Assembly: GCA_026390135.1 (NCBI GenBank)
Contig: JAPLGN010000022.1
Span: 1 to 64,000, forward strand
Direction: 5' to 3'
DNA length: 64,000 bases
DNA from: Campylobacterales bacterium
GTDB taxonomy: Bacteria > Campylobacterota > Campylobacteria > Campylobacterales > Sulfurimonadaceae
Below the pieces are notes generated by a model, which did not search any database, was not told the origin of the DNA, and was given only the letters and a program-made list of their open reading frames with translations. A program made the position numbers and the translations under genes. Below, in pieces: positions 42,559 through 52,047 of this stretch (positions are counted from its first letter, which is position 1; each line of letters opens with the position of its first letter).

Positions 42559-44511
42559 ATGGCATTAGTCGATCTACTCGGTGTTAGCAAACACTACGAA
42601 GCGCAGAAAATTTTAGAAAACATCAACTTTCACATCGATGAGGGTGAGCGTGTTGTTATTGTCGGTAAAAACGGCAGTGGCAAATCAACTCTGATGAAAA
42701 TCGTCCATGGTTCACTTGATGCCGATGAGGGCGAGCGCATGACACGCCAAGGAATTGAGATCAAAATGCTCTCTCAAGTTCCGAAATTTGACCCTTCTCA
42801 TACGGTTCGAGAAGCAGTCGAAGCGGGGTTAGGAGAGCTGCGGACCTCCAAAGTTCGTTTTGATGAGATTTCTCTCCTTCTCGCAACCGAATTTGAAAAT
42901 ACCGCCCTACTGGACGAACAAGCACGTTTAAGCAACTTTCTCGATCACCATAACGCTTGGAATTTGGACGATAAAATCGAGCGCATTATGCATCACTTTA
43001 TGCTTACGGAGTATGAAAATAAAAACGTTGATCTCCTAAGCGGCGGGGAACAACGTCGTGTTGCTCTCGCATCACTGCTGCTTCTCAAGCCCGATATTCT
43101 CCTGCTGGATGAACCCACCAATCATCTTGATGTTTACATGGTCGAATTTCTCGAAGAACTGATTTTAAAAGAAAAGTTCACCCTGCTCTTTATCTCCCAT
43201 GACCGTTATTTTATCGATCAAATCGCGACCAAAACCATCGAAGTTGAAGATTGTACTCTGCGTGAATTCACCGGCGGTTACAGCAATTATCTGACCCAAA
43301 AGCAAGAACTGTTACGAACCATGGCACAACAACATGATAACCTCCTCAAACTGCTTAAAACCGAAAATGAGTGGCTTTCACGTGGAGTCAAAGCACGTCT
43401 AAAACGTAACGAAGGACGCAAAGAACGCGTATTGGCTCTACGCGAAGATGCAAAAAACAACCCGAGCAAAATCCATAAAATGCGTCTCGAACTGGAACGT
43501 GAAGCCAAACATTTCAATCGAGGTGAAGGAGTTAATCGCCAAAAGATGCTCTTTGAGTTGGAGCATTTAGGTCTGACACTGGGGGATAAACTTCTCATCA
43601 AAGATTTTTCAACGCGGATTTTGCAAAAAGATGTCATCGCTGTCGTAGGACCCAACGGAAGTGGAAAATCAACTCTCCTCAAAGCCCTGCTGGGACGACT
43701 TAAACCTACAAGTGGAATTATCAAGCAAGGGGAACTAAGCATTGGTTATTTTGATCAACACCGCGAAATGCTCGATGATTCACTTAACCTCGTTGAGACG
43801 TTTTGTCCTCATGGTGGAGATCGAGTGGATGCACAAGGGACAGATTATCACGTCTATGGCTATCTCAAAAACTTTCTTTTTCCTCGAGAATTTTTGGATA
43901 AAAAAATCGGGACTCTCAGTGGTGGAGAAAAAAACCGTGTCGCACTCGCCTTACTCTTCACCAAGAAAGTAGACATTCTTATCCTCGATGAACCGACCAA
44001 TGATCTCGATATCCCGACCATCAATATCTTAGAAGAGAAACTCCAAAACTTTCCCGGCGCTGTCATATTGGTAAGCCATGACCGCTATTTTGTCGATAAA
44101 ATTGCTAAAAAACTCTTTATTTTCAAAGGAGATGGAACGATCGAAGAGAGTCTTAAACCTTACAGTGAATATCTCGACGATGAAAAAGAGCTTCAAGAGA
44201 TGGATGCAATGGCACTGGAATTCGCGAAACCAGTATCTCAAACTACGATTCAAGATAAGCCAAAAGCACTAAAACTCACCTACAATGAAACTCGAGCGTT
44301 GGAAACTTTACCCAAAGAAATTGAGTTAATTGAAGCTAAAATGGACGAACTTAACGCATGTTTAGCCAATCCAAAGTGTTATGAAGAAAAGGGAATTCGT
44401 ACTTTGGCGGATGAACTCGAAAAAACCAAAGCGCTTTATGAAGAAAAGGTAGAAGAGTTACTGACAATCGAAGAAAAAGCAGAAGAGATAGAGGCACTTA
44501 AAAATAATTAA
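42559..44511 (+). CDS. ABC-F family ATPase (Uup-like)
   Basis: 650 residues with two ABC domains and no membrane segment. First half: Walker A GKNGSGKST, signature LSGGEQRRVAL, Walker B LLLDEPTNHLD. Second half: GPNGSGKSTL, LSGGEKNRVAL, LILDEPTNDLD. A charged linker at about 245-325 separates them, and a C-terminal coiled coil (about 580-650) resembles that of Uup. ABC-F proteins act on ribosomes or, for Uup, on branched DNA and ribosome assembly. The exact subfamily is uncertain. Confidence 0.92.
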   Translation: MALVDLLGVSKHYEAQKILENINFHIDEGERVVIVGKNGSGKSTLMKIVHGSLDADEGERMTRQGIEIKMLSQVPKFDPSHTVREAVEAGLGELRTSKVRFDEISLLLATEFENTALLDEQARLSNFLDHHNAWNLDDKIERIMHHFMLTEYENKNVDLLSGGEQRRVALASLLLLKPDILLLDEPTNHLDVYMVEFLEELILKEKFTLLFISHDRYFIDQIATKTIEVEDCTLREFTGGYSNYLTQKQELLRTMAQQHDNLLKLLKTENEWLSRGVKARLKRNEGRKERVLALREDAKNNPSKIHKMRLELEREAKHFNRGEGVNRQKMLFELEHLGLTLGDKLLIKDFSTRILQKDVIAVVGPNGSGKSTLLKALLGRLKPTSGIIKQGELSIGYFDQHREMLDDSLNLVETFCPHGGDRVDAQGTDYHVYGYLKNFLFPREFLDKKIGTLSGGEKNRVALALLFTKKVDILILDEPTNDLDIPTINILEEKLQNFPGAVILVSHDRYFVDKIAKKLFIFKGDGTIEESLKPYSEYLDDEKELQEMDAMALEFAKPVSQTTIQDKPKALKLTYNETRALETLPKEIELIEAKMDELNACLANPKCYEEKGIRTLADELEKTKALYEEKVEELLTIEEKAEEIEALKNN

Positions 44512-44527
44512 CAATACCTCTTTAGCT

Positions 44528-44550
44528 AAAAGCAGGACGATTAACGTCCT
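44528..44550 (-). terminator. Hairpin overlapping the end of the DUF1104-like gene
   Basis: Read on the minus strand, AGGACG and CGTCCT pair around a loop that contains the TAA stop codon, followed by GCTTTT. It may terminate the leftward transcript and lies between convergent genes. Confidence 0.45.
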
Positions 44551-44885
44551 CCTTTACCTCCACCGATATTATCCATTCCTCCACCTTGATCCATACCTTT
44601 AGGAATACGATTTTCAGGCGGGCGCTTATTGAACTTTTCTTTTTGTTCTTTCGTCATTGTTTGTTGACGGGTCATAAGCTCATTTTGAAGCTGTTCACGT
44701 TCTTGCTGAGACGTCATGGTTCCACGCTTCTCCAGCAGTTCATCTGTTTTCATATTTTTAAAACGATTTTGACTCTCGTTTTGAACTTTATTCTGAACCT
44801 GTTCTTCACTTTTTACAGGTGTTTCAGCAAATGCCAACGTTACTAAAATAGCCGAAGCCGACACTAAACTTATTAATGCTTTCAT
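44541..44885 (-). CDS. Exported small protein, DUF1104-like
   Basis: 114 residues with a signal peptide ending near TLAFA, a Gln/Asn-rich segment, a helical hairpin (TDELLEKRGTMTSQQEREQLQNEL) and a Gly/Met-rich tail. The helical part resembles periplasmic DUF1104 proteins common in Campylobacterota. Function unknown; the tail might bind metal, but this is a guess. GGAGG precedes the ATG. Confidence 0.65.
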   Translation of the reverse strand: MKALISLVSASAILVTLAFAETPVKSEEQVQNKVQNESQNRFKNMKTDELLEKRGTMTSQQEREQLQNELMTRQQTMTKEQKEKFNKRPPENRIPKGMDQGGGMDNIGGGKGGR

Positions 44886-44952
44886 ACGAAACCTCCGAAT
44901 TGATATAGAAATATTCTACTCCAATCAAATAAGTAAAAAATGAGTTCAAAAA

Positions 44953-45243
44953 CTATTTTATATAATCAACTACTTTAGAAAGCACTGTCACCTCTTTGAT
45001 AACACTCACCACCTCTTGATGAGCACTATGGGGAGCATATACATCCAATCCCGCTTGATCGTCAAACGTCGAAACAAGCACCAAATCAAATGAACGCTCG
45101 CTTTTACTGATGTCAATTCCTACTTCCATACTGCGCAATGTATCGATTTTTGATGGCAATGCTTCGAGCATTGCTTTAACACGGACTAAATTTTCTTGTT
45201 TGTTCTCTTCTTTGAACTGAAACATGACGATATGTACTAACAT
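44953..45243 (-). CDS. Dabb-family (stress-responsive A/B barrel) protein
   Basis: 96 residues matching the small dimeric alpha/beta-barrel family: MLVHIVMFQFKEE at the start, LDTLRSMEVG-like segment in mid-protein and FDLVLVSTFDD with a later YAPHSAHQEVV histidine block. Function is not defined for most members. It is the last gene of the leftward gatB-channel-trkA-gpsA operon, 3 nt after gpsA. GAGG precedes the ATG. Confidence 0.85.
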   Translation of the reverse strand: MLVHIVMFQFKEENKQENLVRVKAMLEALPSKIDTLRSMEVGIDISKSERSFDLVLVSTFDDQAGLDVYAPHSAHQEVVSVIKEVTVLSKVVDYIK

Positions 45244-45246
45244 TGT

Positions 45247-46134
45247 TTACCTCTCTATCAAATCTTTTAAACTCTGTTTCGGAGATTTCCCCTCTAGTAT
45301 CGCATACACTTCAGCGGCAATAGGAAGATAGATACCGCGTGATGACGCAATCTCATGAAGCGCATACGCTGTTCCAATCCCCTCGCTCACTTCACCGATT
45401 TCACCACAAACAGTCTCTTTACTCTTTCCTTGAGCCAATCCAAGCCCCACACGGTAGTTCCGTGACATCGACGAACTGGCTGTCAAAAACAAATCACCTG
45501 CCCCGCTAAGACCCAAAAACGTATCTTCCTGCGCACCGTATACTTTACCGAAACGCTGCATCTCAACAAGCCCTCTGGAGATCAATGAAGCCGCAGCATT
45601 GTGACCCAAACCTAACCCCTCACAAATACCTGCAGCAATCGCAATAACGTTTTTATACGCTCCCGCAATCTCTGCACCCATCACATCATCACTGACATAC
45701 GTACGAATAAACTTTGGGAACAATGCCGCAAATTCATTAGCGGTATCGCTGGAAGAAGAGTTAATTACCAATGCTGTCGGCAATGAGCGAATTACCTCAG
45801 AAGCAAATGAGGGACCCGTTAAAAAGCTTAGATTTTCTTCCGGAATATACTGCGCATAAATCTCATTTAAAAATCTCCCTGATGAAGCTTCAATCCCTTT
45901 TGCCGCAACCAATACTTTTTGTCCACGATAAATGAAGTTTTCCTCAAGCCACTGAGCAACTTGCTGTGCAGGAACCGTGATGATAAGATAATCACATGCT
46001 AAGACTTCAGATAAAGATTTGAAATTTTCCCAATCACGTGGGGTACGAGAAGTGATTATAACATCGTTTTTTTCACTGAGTGCAAAGGCAAGAGCTTCAC
46101 CCCATTTTCCTGCACCGATTACCCCTACTTTCAT
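45247..46134 (-). CDS. gpsA: NAD(P)-dependent glycerol-3-phosphate dehydrogenase
   Basis: 295 residues. The N-terminal NAD-binding motif GVIGAGKWGEALA, the VAAKGIE block, FLTGPSFASEV and the catalytic lysine region AGAYKNVIAIAAGICEGL are present. It makes glycerol 3-phosphate from dihydroxyacetone phosphate for phospholipid synthesis. Slightly shorter than the usual 330. It overlaps the TrkA-N gene by 4 nt. Confidence 0.95.
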   Translation of the reverse strand: MKVGVIGAGKWGEALAFALSEKNDVIITSRTPRDWENFKSLSEVLACDYLIITVPAQQVAQWLEENFIYRGQKVLVAAKGIEASSGRFLNEIYAQYIPEENLSFLTGPSFASEVIRSLPTALVINSSSSDTANEFAALFPKFIRTYVSDDVMGAEIAGAYKNVIAIAAGICEGLGLGHNAAASLISRGLVEMQRFGKVYGAQEDTFLGLSGAGDLFLTASSSMSRNYRVGLGLAQGKSKETVCGEIGEVSEGIGTAYALHEIASSRGIYLPIAAEVYAILEGKSPKQSLKDLIER

Positions 46135-46835
46135 ACGCTCACCCCATCATTCCATTGCTTTATCGCATTTAACTTCTCTGTATATCCCATAAAAACCAAA
46201 ATATCACCCGCATCAATATGATGGTTATGCCCCTTGGATGCAAAACTAAACGTCGTCGCCAACTCCTGATCAACAATCGCCAATAAAATAAGATCAAAGT
46301 CTCGTTTAAAATGAAGCTCATGCAAATACTGACCGTTAAGCGGAGAAGCGTCTTTCACCTCAATTTCTATAATACTTAAAAGACTGTCCTCATACAAAAC
46401 ATCATGCAATACTTGCGTCATAATCGGTTTGGTAAGAATATCATTGATAACATTAGCAGCAATCTGCAAGATAGGCATTACCTTATCCGCTCCGGCACTT
46501 TTCATCTTCATCATACTCTCATTGTCTTGCGCCAAAGCAATAATAAAAAGTTTATCAAACGTTGCACGAAGAGATATTGTCAAGAAAACATTTTCAGCAT
46601 CATCGGCAAGAGCACAAAAAACGATTAAACCTTCCACATCAAATTGTGCTTCAATCGATTGCCAATTATCACTTAAATCAAACCGATCTGCTACAATACC
46701 ATCATTTTGTGCCTCTAAAAACTCTTCCTCATCAATCACAAATACGCCAACATTTTCGTAAACACCCCTTATCTGCTTGACAATCTGCTTAGAATATTCA
46801 TTGTATCCGAAGATAGCGGCACAGTGTGGCTTCAT
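46131..46835 (-). CDS. TrkA-N/TrkA-C domain protein, partner of the potassium channel
   Basis: 234 residues: Rossmann-like RCK domain (about 5-130; AAIFGYNEYSKQIVKQI with an unusual GYNEYS in place of GxGxxG) and a TrkA-C-like domain (about 145-225). Such domains sense ligands and gate K+ channels. It overlaps the channel gene by 4 nt, so a direct regulatory partner is likely. The altered glycine motif suggests that it may not bind NAD(H) in the normal way. Confidence 0.85.
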   Translation of the reverse strand: MKPHCAAIFGYNEYSKQIVKQIRGVYENVGVFVIDEEEFLEAQNDGIVADRFDLSDNWQSIEAQFDVEGLIVFCALADDAENVFLTISLRATFDKLFIIALAQDNESMMKMKSAGADKVMPILQIAANVINDILTKPIMTQVLHDVLYEDSLLSIIEIEVKDASPLNGQYLHELHFKRDFDLILLAIVDQELATTFSFASKGHNHHIDAGDILVFMGYTEKLNAIKQWNDGVSV

Positions 46836-48391
46836 AGTTTTCCTCTACGGTGAAGTTTTGTTCTAAATTCATCAATCAAACCTCTGTTAGCAATCACAAT
46901 CGCTATATCTCCGGGTTCAATGTTCATATCAGGATGGGGATTAAAATGAAATACTTTTTCACGTGTGCTGTAAATACCCAAAACACTAAATCGCTGATAG
47001 AAAAGTGAATCTGCCAAAAGAGCATAAAAGCGATCTTTCATATCGGCATCCAGTATAATTTCATCAACAATGGTCGAAGTTTGCTCAGAACGAAGCGTAT
47101 GAATCACTTCAAAGGCAACCGGTTGACGAGCAATTATCTTGCTCATCATCCCAACCAGCTCATGCGTATTGACAATATGATTCATCCCTGCGAGGAAAAG
47201 TTTTTTACGATTTGCAGGATGATGTAAAACCGAATAAAGAGTGATATTTTTAGTCAATTCTCGTATGGTCAATGCCGTATAAATATTAGCAACATCACTC
47301 TCATGTAACAATATTACCGCTTCCACTTGATGCTCAAAATCAAGCTTTAAATGACTGTACGTATGCAGTGAACCCGAATCATAACTTAATGCCAATAAGC
47401 CATTATTTCTCGCTTGTTGCACTTTGTTGGGATCTTTTTCAAGAATAACAATCGGAATATGACGCTTATGAAGCTTTCGTATCACCTCATGTGCCAACGG
47501 AGAGAAACCACATACAAGGTACATACGTGTCAGCGCATGAACGCTATCAATCATCTTCTCTTCTTTGATTTCATCAAGTTTTTCAGTAAAGGCTGAAACA
47601 ACAATTGAGGTTGCAAAAGAGATAACCGCAATACCGGAGACGATAATCATCATTGCCACAATACGTCCGCCATGGGTTACCGGAACAAGATCACCATACC
47701 CCACGGTAAAGATGGTCACTACAGACCAATAGACAGCATCAAAGAGAGTATTAATTTTAGACTCAGGATTGTTGGCTTCCATCACGTATATCAGCACCGA
47801 GGAGACCATAATCATAATCATCGTAAAAACAATTAGTGTAAGGATTTCAAACTTTTTGGAAGAAAGGATAGAAATTAAACGCCGTAAACTTTTGGCATAG
47901 CGAAAAAGTTTTAAAACGCGAAAAAGGATAAAAATACGCAATAGTCTAAATTCATGGAAAAACGGCATGATTGCCAGTAAATCAATCATCGCTGTAGGGG
48001 AAAAAACATACTCCATTTTTTGGGTAAATATTGTTTTCAGTGCGCTCGAAAATGAGAAAGGGCGATGAAGGAAAAGATCACTTTCGTATTGTTCAATAAT
48101 CGCTTTGGAGTTACTGCTGTACAACCAAAAACGAAGCAGGTATTCAATAAAAAAAATCAATGAAATAACATAGTTATTAAAAATTAGCCATCCATGAGGA
48201 AGTTCATGCTTCACAGAGCGAATCAAAATATAGACACTCAAAAAGATAAGGCCCATCATAAAGATGTCAAAGTATTTTTTATGCTGATAATGTTGATTCT
48301 CTAAGAGATTATAAAAAAAGATTTTACTCCGTTGATACGGATGGTAGGTGTGGAGGAAAAAAGCGGTATTAACAACCAACCTACTGAGCAT
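46832..48391 (-). CDS. Voltage-gated-type potassium channel with RCK domain
   Basis: 519 residues. About six membrane helices (residues about 45-235) include an arginine-rich S4-like segment (LLRIFILFRVLKLFRYAKSL) and the selectivity filter TVGYGD. Residues about 285-510 form TrkA-N and TrkA-C regulatory domains, although the Rossmann glycines are altered (VCGFSPLAHEV). It conducts K+ across the inner membrane. It begins 8 nt after gatB on the same strand. Confidence 0.93.
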   Translation of the reverse strand: MLSRLVVNTAFFLHTYHPYQRSKIFFYNLLENQHYQHKKYFDIFMMGLIFLSVYILIRSVKHELPHGWLIFNNYVISLIFFIEYLLRFWLYSSNSKAIIEQYESDLFLHRPFSFSSALKTIFTQKMEYVFSPTAMIDLLAIMPFFHEFRLLRIFILFRVLKLFRYAKSLRRLISILSSKKFEILTLIVFTMIMIMVSSVLIYVMEANNPESKINTLFDAVYWSVVTIFTVGYGDLVPVTHGGRIVAMMIIVSGIAVISFATSIVVSAFTEKLDEIKEEKMIDSVHALTRMYLVCGFSPLAHEVIRKLHKRHIPIVILEKDPNKVQQARNNGLLALSYDSGSLHTYSHLKLDFEHQVEAVILLHESDVANIYTALTIRELTKNITLYSVLHHPANRKKLFLAGMNHIVNTHELVGMMSKIIARQPVAFEVIHTLRSEQTSTIVDEIILDADMKDRFYALLADSLFYQRFSVLGIYSTREKVFHFNPHPDMNIEPGDIAIVIANRGLIDEFRTKLHRRGKL

Positions 48392-48399
48392 TACGAACC

Positions 48400-49830
48400 T
48401 TACTGCGCTAATTTTGCGACTAAAAGATCATTAAGAGTTTGAGGATTTGCAGAACCTTTAGAAGCTTTCATTGCTTGACCAACAAAAAATCCAAAGAGCT
48501 TGTCTTTACCCGATTTATATTCTGCCAATTTTTCAGGATTTGCATTAAGTACTTCATCGATAAGCGCTTCTAATGCACCTGTGTCACTCACTTGTTTTAG
48601 CCCCAATTTTTCAATCACGCCATCAATATCATCTGTCTCATTTTCAAGCAAATAATCTAAAATCTCTTTGCCCGCTTTCCCGCTAATGACATTTTCTTCG
48701 ATACGCTTAACCAGTCCGCCAAGCGTTTGTGCAGTGATCGCCGACTCATGAGCTCCCATACCGCCCTTAAGCCGTCCTTGAAGCTCTACAGTAAGCCATG
48801 TTACTGCATTTTTAGCGGTAATGCCGCACGTCAGCATCGATTCGAAAAAGTGAGCCGTATCGAGGTCAGCCGTAATAACTGCCGCATCATACTCGCGAAG
48901 CCCATACTCACTAACCAGCCGCTCTTTTTTTGCATCGGGAAGCTCGGGAATATTAATAACGTCCGCGTACATCGCATCATCCACAACCACTTTAAGTAAA
49001 TCAGGTTCAGGAAAGTATCGATAATCCGCTGCTTCTTCTTTTCCACGCATTGAACGTGTTTCTTGTTTAGCTTGATCAAAAAGGCGGGTTTCTTGCCTAA
49101 TTTCTGACTCGTACACACCATCTTCCCACGCCTCACGCTGACGCGCTACTTCAAGTTCAATCGCTTTTTGGATAAAACGGAAACTGTTGATGTTCTTGAT
49201 CTCAACACGAGTATAAAGATTCTCCTCCCCTTTTGGGCGAATAGAGACATTAACATCCACACGGAACGATCCCTCTTGCATGTTGGCGTCCGATATATCC
49301 AGATAACGGACAATAGAGTGAAGCTTTTTAAGATACAAAATCGCCTCATCACCTGAACGCATATCAGGCTCAGATACAATTTCTAAAAGCGGTGTTCCAG
49401 CACGGTTCAAGTCCACTTTAGAAATTGCCCCTTCATGGATATTTTTTCCCGCATCCGCTTCGATATGAGCGCGGTTAATGCGAATCGTTTTATGGCTGCC
49501 ATCTTCAAAATCAATAACCAAATTACCATGCTCAACGATTGGAGTATAAAGCTGTGTAATTTGGTAGGCACTTGGACTGTCAGGGTAAAAATAACTTTTT
49601 CGGTCGAAAAATGATGTTCGATTGATAGTTGCACCAACCGCTGTTCCAAACATACCCGCTTTACGAACCGCTTCTTTGTTAAGCACCGGCAATGCTCCCG
49701 GAAGCGCTAAACATGTCGGGCATGTGTTGGTGTTTTGTTCGTGATTAAAACTCGTTGGACATGAGCAAAAAAGTTTAGACTGAGTGTTAAGCTGGACGTG
49801 AACTTCCAAACCGATAATGGTTTCAAACAT
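48400..49830 (-). CDS. gatB: Asp-tRNA(Asn)/Glu-tRNA(Gln) amidotransferase subunit B
   Basis: 476 residues, full length. [54 protein letters not shown] and [16 protein letters not shown] are hallmark blocks; cysteines near the N-terminus would bind zinc. The C-terminal YqeY-like domain (about 330-476) binds tRNA. It completes Gln-tRNA and Asn-tRNA formation with GatA and GatC, which are elsewhere. AAGGA precedes the ATG. Confidence 0.97.
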   Translation of the reverse strand: MFETIIGLEVHVQLNTQSKLFCSCPTSFNHEQNTNTCPTCLALPGALPVLNKEAVRKAGMFGTAVGATINRTSFFDRKSYFYPDSPSAYQITQLYTPIVEHGNLVIDFEDGSHKTIRINRAHIEADAGKNIHEGAISKVDLNRAGTPLLEIVSEPDMRSGDEAILYLKKLHSIVRYLDISDANMQEGSFRVDVNVSIRPKGEENLYTRVEIKNINSFRFIQKAIELEVARQREAWEDGVYESEIRQETRLFDQAKQETRSMRGKEEAADYRYFPEPDLLKVVVDDAMYADVINIPELPDAKKERLVSEYGLREYDAAVITADLDTAHFFESMLTCGITAKNAVTWLTVELQGRLKGGMGAHESAITAQTLGGLVKRIEENVISGKAGKEILDYLLENETDDIDGVIEKLGLKQVSDTGALEALIDEVLNANPEKLAEYKSGKDKLFGFFVGQAMKASKGSANPQTLNDLLVAKLAQ

Positions 49831-49862
49831 AATGATTAGTTCCTTGATTTATAATTTCATTT

Positions 49863-49938
49863 CGTCATTCCCGCGTAGGCGGGAATCCAGCTCAACTTCA
49901 AGATGGATCCCCGGATCAAGTCCGAGGATGACGGGGAT
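49863..49938. repeat. Two adjacent palindromic repeats downstream of the ThiE-like gene
   Basis: The first unit (49863-49890) has the stem ATTCCCGC/GCGGGAAT with a loop of GTAG. The second (49905-49938) is the GGATCCCCGGATCAAG...GATGACGGGGAT type. The same two types stand side by side in reverse order at 57602-57664. Both families are widespread in bacterial genomes. The second supplies the stop codon of the ThiE-like gene. Confidence 0.88.
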
Positions 49939-50491
49939 AATCGATAAAGTACCGTATCGAGGCGAAACCATAGACACCGCACTCTTCAACCGCATGTATT
50001 TGCTCTTGAGTCGTAATCCCGCCCAACGCAAAAATAGGTACTCTTATTTTATCCACTATTTCTTTTAAATCCTCTAAACCCTTGGGTTCACCCTTGTTGG
50101 GTGAAGCAAAAATAGGGCTGTAAGTGATCGCATCAGCACCCAATTCCTGTGCAATTCGTGATTCTTCATGGGTATGGGTACTGATGATGACATACAAACC
50201 CAAAGCTTTTGCCACACTGATTGCATCAAACTGCATCGATGTGAGATGCACCCCATCGGCTTTTAATTCGTGAGCAAGCGTATAGTCTCCATGCAATAAA
50301 ACTTTTGGGATATTATAATCACGGCATACAGTGACAAATGTCTGTGCAAGATTCGAATAATCTGATGTTTGTTTATCTCTCAATAAGACAAAGTCGGGAA
50401 GAGTATGAGATAAAACAACATCAAGCGCACCCTCTAGCGAGTCAGCATTACTGCCATAAAAAGTGGGATCAGTTATGAGGTAGGATTTCAT
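49916..50491 (-). CDS. ThiE-like thiamine phosphate synthase family protein
   Basis: 191 residues of TIM-barrel TMP synthase/TenI type: YLITDPTFYG, DFVLLRDKQTSDY, LLHGDYTLAHELKADGVHLTS, STHTHEESRIAQELGADAITYSPIF and FALGGITTQEQIHAVEECGVYGFASI. ThiE joins HMP-PP and thiazole phosphate to thiamine phosphate; TenI-like members differ, and the two are not easily separated here. The last six residues and the TGA stop come from a palindromic repeat. The ATG at 50491 is chosen where similarity begins; the frame is open well upstream. Confidence 0.8.
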   Translation of the reverse strand: MKSYLITDPTFYGSNADSLEGALDVVLSHTLPDFVLLRDKQTSDYSNLAQTFVTVCRDYNIPKVLLHGDYTLAHELKADGVHLTSMQFDAISVAKALGLYVIISTHTHEESRIAQELGADAITYSPIFASPNKGEPKGLEDLKEIVDKIRVPIFALGGITTQEQIHAVEECGVYGFASIRYFIDYPRHPRT

Positions 50492-50519
50492 TTTCAGTGC
50501 ATTTCCTTTTAGTTTTTGA

Positions 50520-50525
50520 TATAAT
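50520..50525 (+). promoter_or_regulatory. -10 element TATAAT upstream of a possible small RNA
   Basis: A T-rich tract followed by GATATAAT lies on the plus strand between the ThiE-like gene and the fold at 50538-50602. No plus-strand gene follows, so the promoter would serve a non-coding RNA or antisense transcript. Confidence 0.4.
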
Positions 50526-50530
50526 TCTTC

Positions 50531-50610
50531 TATCAGGTCAACATGACGCCAGAAAGGCATCGCTGGACTCAGGATGGAGGATACGCCGCCCTCCCATGTT
50601 GATTTTATAA
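50531..50610 (+). ncRNA. Possible structured small RNA with a three-way junction
   Basis: An 8-bp closing stem pairs TCAACATG (50538-50545) with CATGTTGA (50595-50602). Inside are CCAG/CTGG (50549-50552 with 50563-50566) and GGAGG/CCTCC (50576-50580 with 50590-50594), giving a three-way junction. A TATAAT lies 12-18 nt upstream and TTTTATAAT follows the closing stem. The fold also exists on the minus strand, where it would be the leader of the ThiE-like gene, but it lacks the TPP riboswitch signature. The minus-strand frame of the ThiE-like gene is open through it, so a longer protein is the rival explanation. Family not recognised. Confidence 0.35.
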
Positions 50611-50626
50611 TAAAAACGCACTCTGT

Positions 50627-51742
50627 TTATTCCACTTTTTCAATCCAGCGGATATTAAAATTCCCTTGTTTTACATACATCGTTGCTGCATCTCCAATTT
50701 GTTTTTTATTGTAGACATCATTATCAATACGAACTTCATAAGTGTCAATTTCGTTATAATGATTTACTAAATCAAAGTGTTTCTTTAAAGGTGCACGGGT
50801 TGAATACCGTTTTCCATTAATCGTATCTTGTACAACCTGTAGAGAACTGTCGTCACCCCAAATATTTAGATATTTTATAATCATCATAAAAATGGTAAAA
50901 CTGGCAAAAAAAACAAATAAACTATACTTTTTAGCCAGATCAAATTTAAAAGTACTATTCGGTATTCCCCTGAAAATATAGATACCTACAGCAAGTGCAA
51001 AAAGACCGCTACATACAATAGTCAAAAACTGCAAAGGAATTAAATCCACTGTTGAGGGATAAACAATATATTGTTCGAATATAAACAAAAAAAAGCTCAA
51101 TGTAGCACTAAATACTGTAAAAAATTTAATTTTTTTAATCACAGAGTTAGTTGTTAACTCTTTGGAATTAAAAACTTCTTGATTTATCCCTCGATAGATT
51201 TCTAAAAAATAATTTACATATTGTTCTAAAAACTTGGTTAGATCAATATCTTTTTTACGATATTTTTTTTCCAATTTAAATTCGATTTTAAAAGCTTCAT
51301 TATTCTCTATTTTTATACTTTTGCAATCGTATAAATACGGTAATAAAAAAATATGTAAAATATCCGAGTGGATATTTGCTTTATCGATCTCGGCATATAA
51401 TTTTTCATTGTCGGATGCAATATAAATAAGCTTATTAAACTCAGTATCATTCGATTGATACGTTCTCAGCAATTTTAGCTTAATCATTAAACGGTCTAAT
51501 AATGTTTTATTGCGAAAATAAAACCGTTCATCAGAAAGCTTATCTACAAAAAAAATAATTGATTCTACTTTTCCAGAAATAATTCCATCAACGTTAATTA
51601 CACAACGAATCGATTCATTATTCAATTGAATTATTTCATCATATTTCATGTCATTAAAAATTTTTAACTCTATATTGGATATATAACGGGCGATTAAATA
51701 AGATATTGCTATAAAAACTGAAATAATGACAAAATAAATCAA
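50627..51742 (-). CDS. Hypothetical membrane protein
   Basis: 371 residues. One N-terminal membrane helix (about 1-16), a large lysine-rich domain (20-210) and three helices at about 212-230, 238-258 and 270-292, followed by a C-terminal strand domain with RWIEKVE at the end. No motif is recognised. The start is TTG at 51742 with GGGAG 7 nt upstream. Lysine- and AT-rich composition differs from the flanking housekeeping genes, which hints at acquisition. Confidence 0.7.
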   Translation of the reverse strand: MIYFVIISVFIAISYLIARYISNIELKIFNDMKYDEIIQLNNESIRCVINVDGIISGKVESIIFFVDKLSDERFYFRNKTLLDRLMIKLKLLRTYQSNDTEFNKLIYIASDNEKLYAEIDKANIHSDILHIFLLPYLYDCKSIKIENNEAFKIEFKLEKKYRKKDIDLTKFLEQYVNYFLEIYRGINQEVFNSKELTTNSVIKKIKFFTVFSATLSFFLFIFEQYIVYPSTVDLIPLQFLTIVCSGLFALAVGIYIFRGIPNSTFKFDLAKKYSLFVFFASFTIFMMIIKYLNIWGDDSSLQVVQDTINGKRYSTRAPLKKHFDLVNHYNEIDTYEVRIDNDVYNKKQIGDAATMYVKQGNFNIRWIEKVE

Positions 51743-52047
51743 TTATAACTCCCACTCATTTTCACTAAAATACGAGGCGTTAAATGTTAATAATTACACA
51801 ACGAATGTATTCTGCCAGATATTTTATACCTGTTGTGTCCCACGAAAAGATTGTAGTTTAGTTCGGCTTAAATATCCATTCCAGTGTACATTTCACCTCG
51901 GAAAAGTGAAACGAGGCAGCTAGATTAATTTATAAAATAGTTGGATCGTTAGGGAGCAGGTTAAAAAACATATAATCTTCAAAAGCATTTTTGCCCGAAT
52001 TAGCGTGTTAAATAATTTTAGGGAAGAGGAATTATCGAGAAGCCAAC
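51743..52047. other. Intergenic region without a recognisable gene
   Basis: No frame with coding character is seen on either strand. At 51891-51916, TTTCAC/GTGAAA and CTCG/CGAG can pair, but they share the same space, so only one stem forms at a time. The stretch may be remains of decayed sequence next to the small-gene patch that follows. Confidence 0.4.

Noticed and set aside
43287-43742. 151-codon minus-strand frame inside the ABC-F gene
   Set aside because: Serine/arginine-rich shadow of the forward frame.
50531-50610. Signal recognition particle RNA
   Set aside because: Length and promoter fit, but the conserved GGAAGG/AGCAG apical loop is absent on both strands.
50492-50626. TPP riboswitch upstream of the ThiE-like gene
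   Set aside because: The minus strand has ACCTGATAG and CCTGAGT, but the CTGAGA and ACCTGATCTGG...GCGNAGG signatures in the right order and spacing are missing.
51891-51916. H-type pseudoknot from TTTCAC/GTGAAA and CTCG/CGAG
   Set aside because: The loops between the stems would have no length, which is not sterically possible; the stems are alternatives at best.
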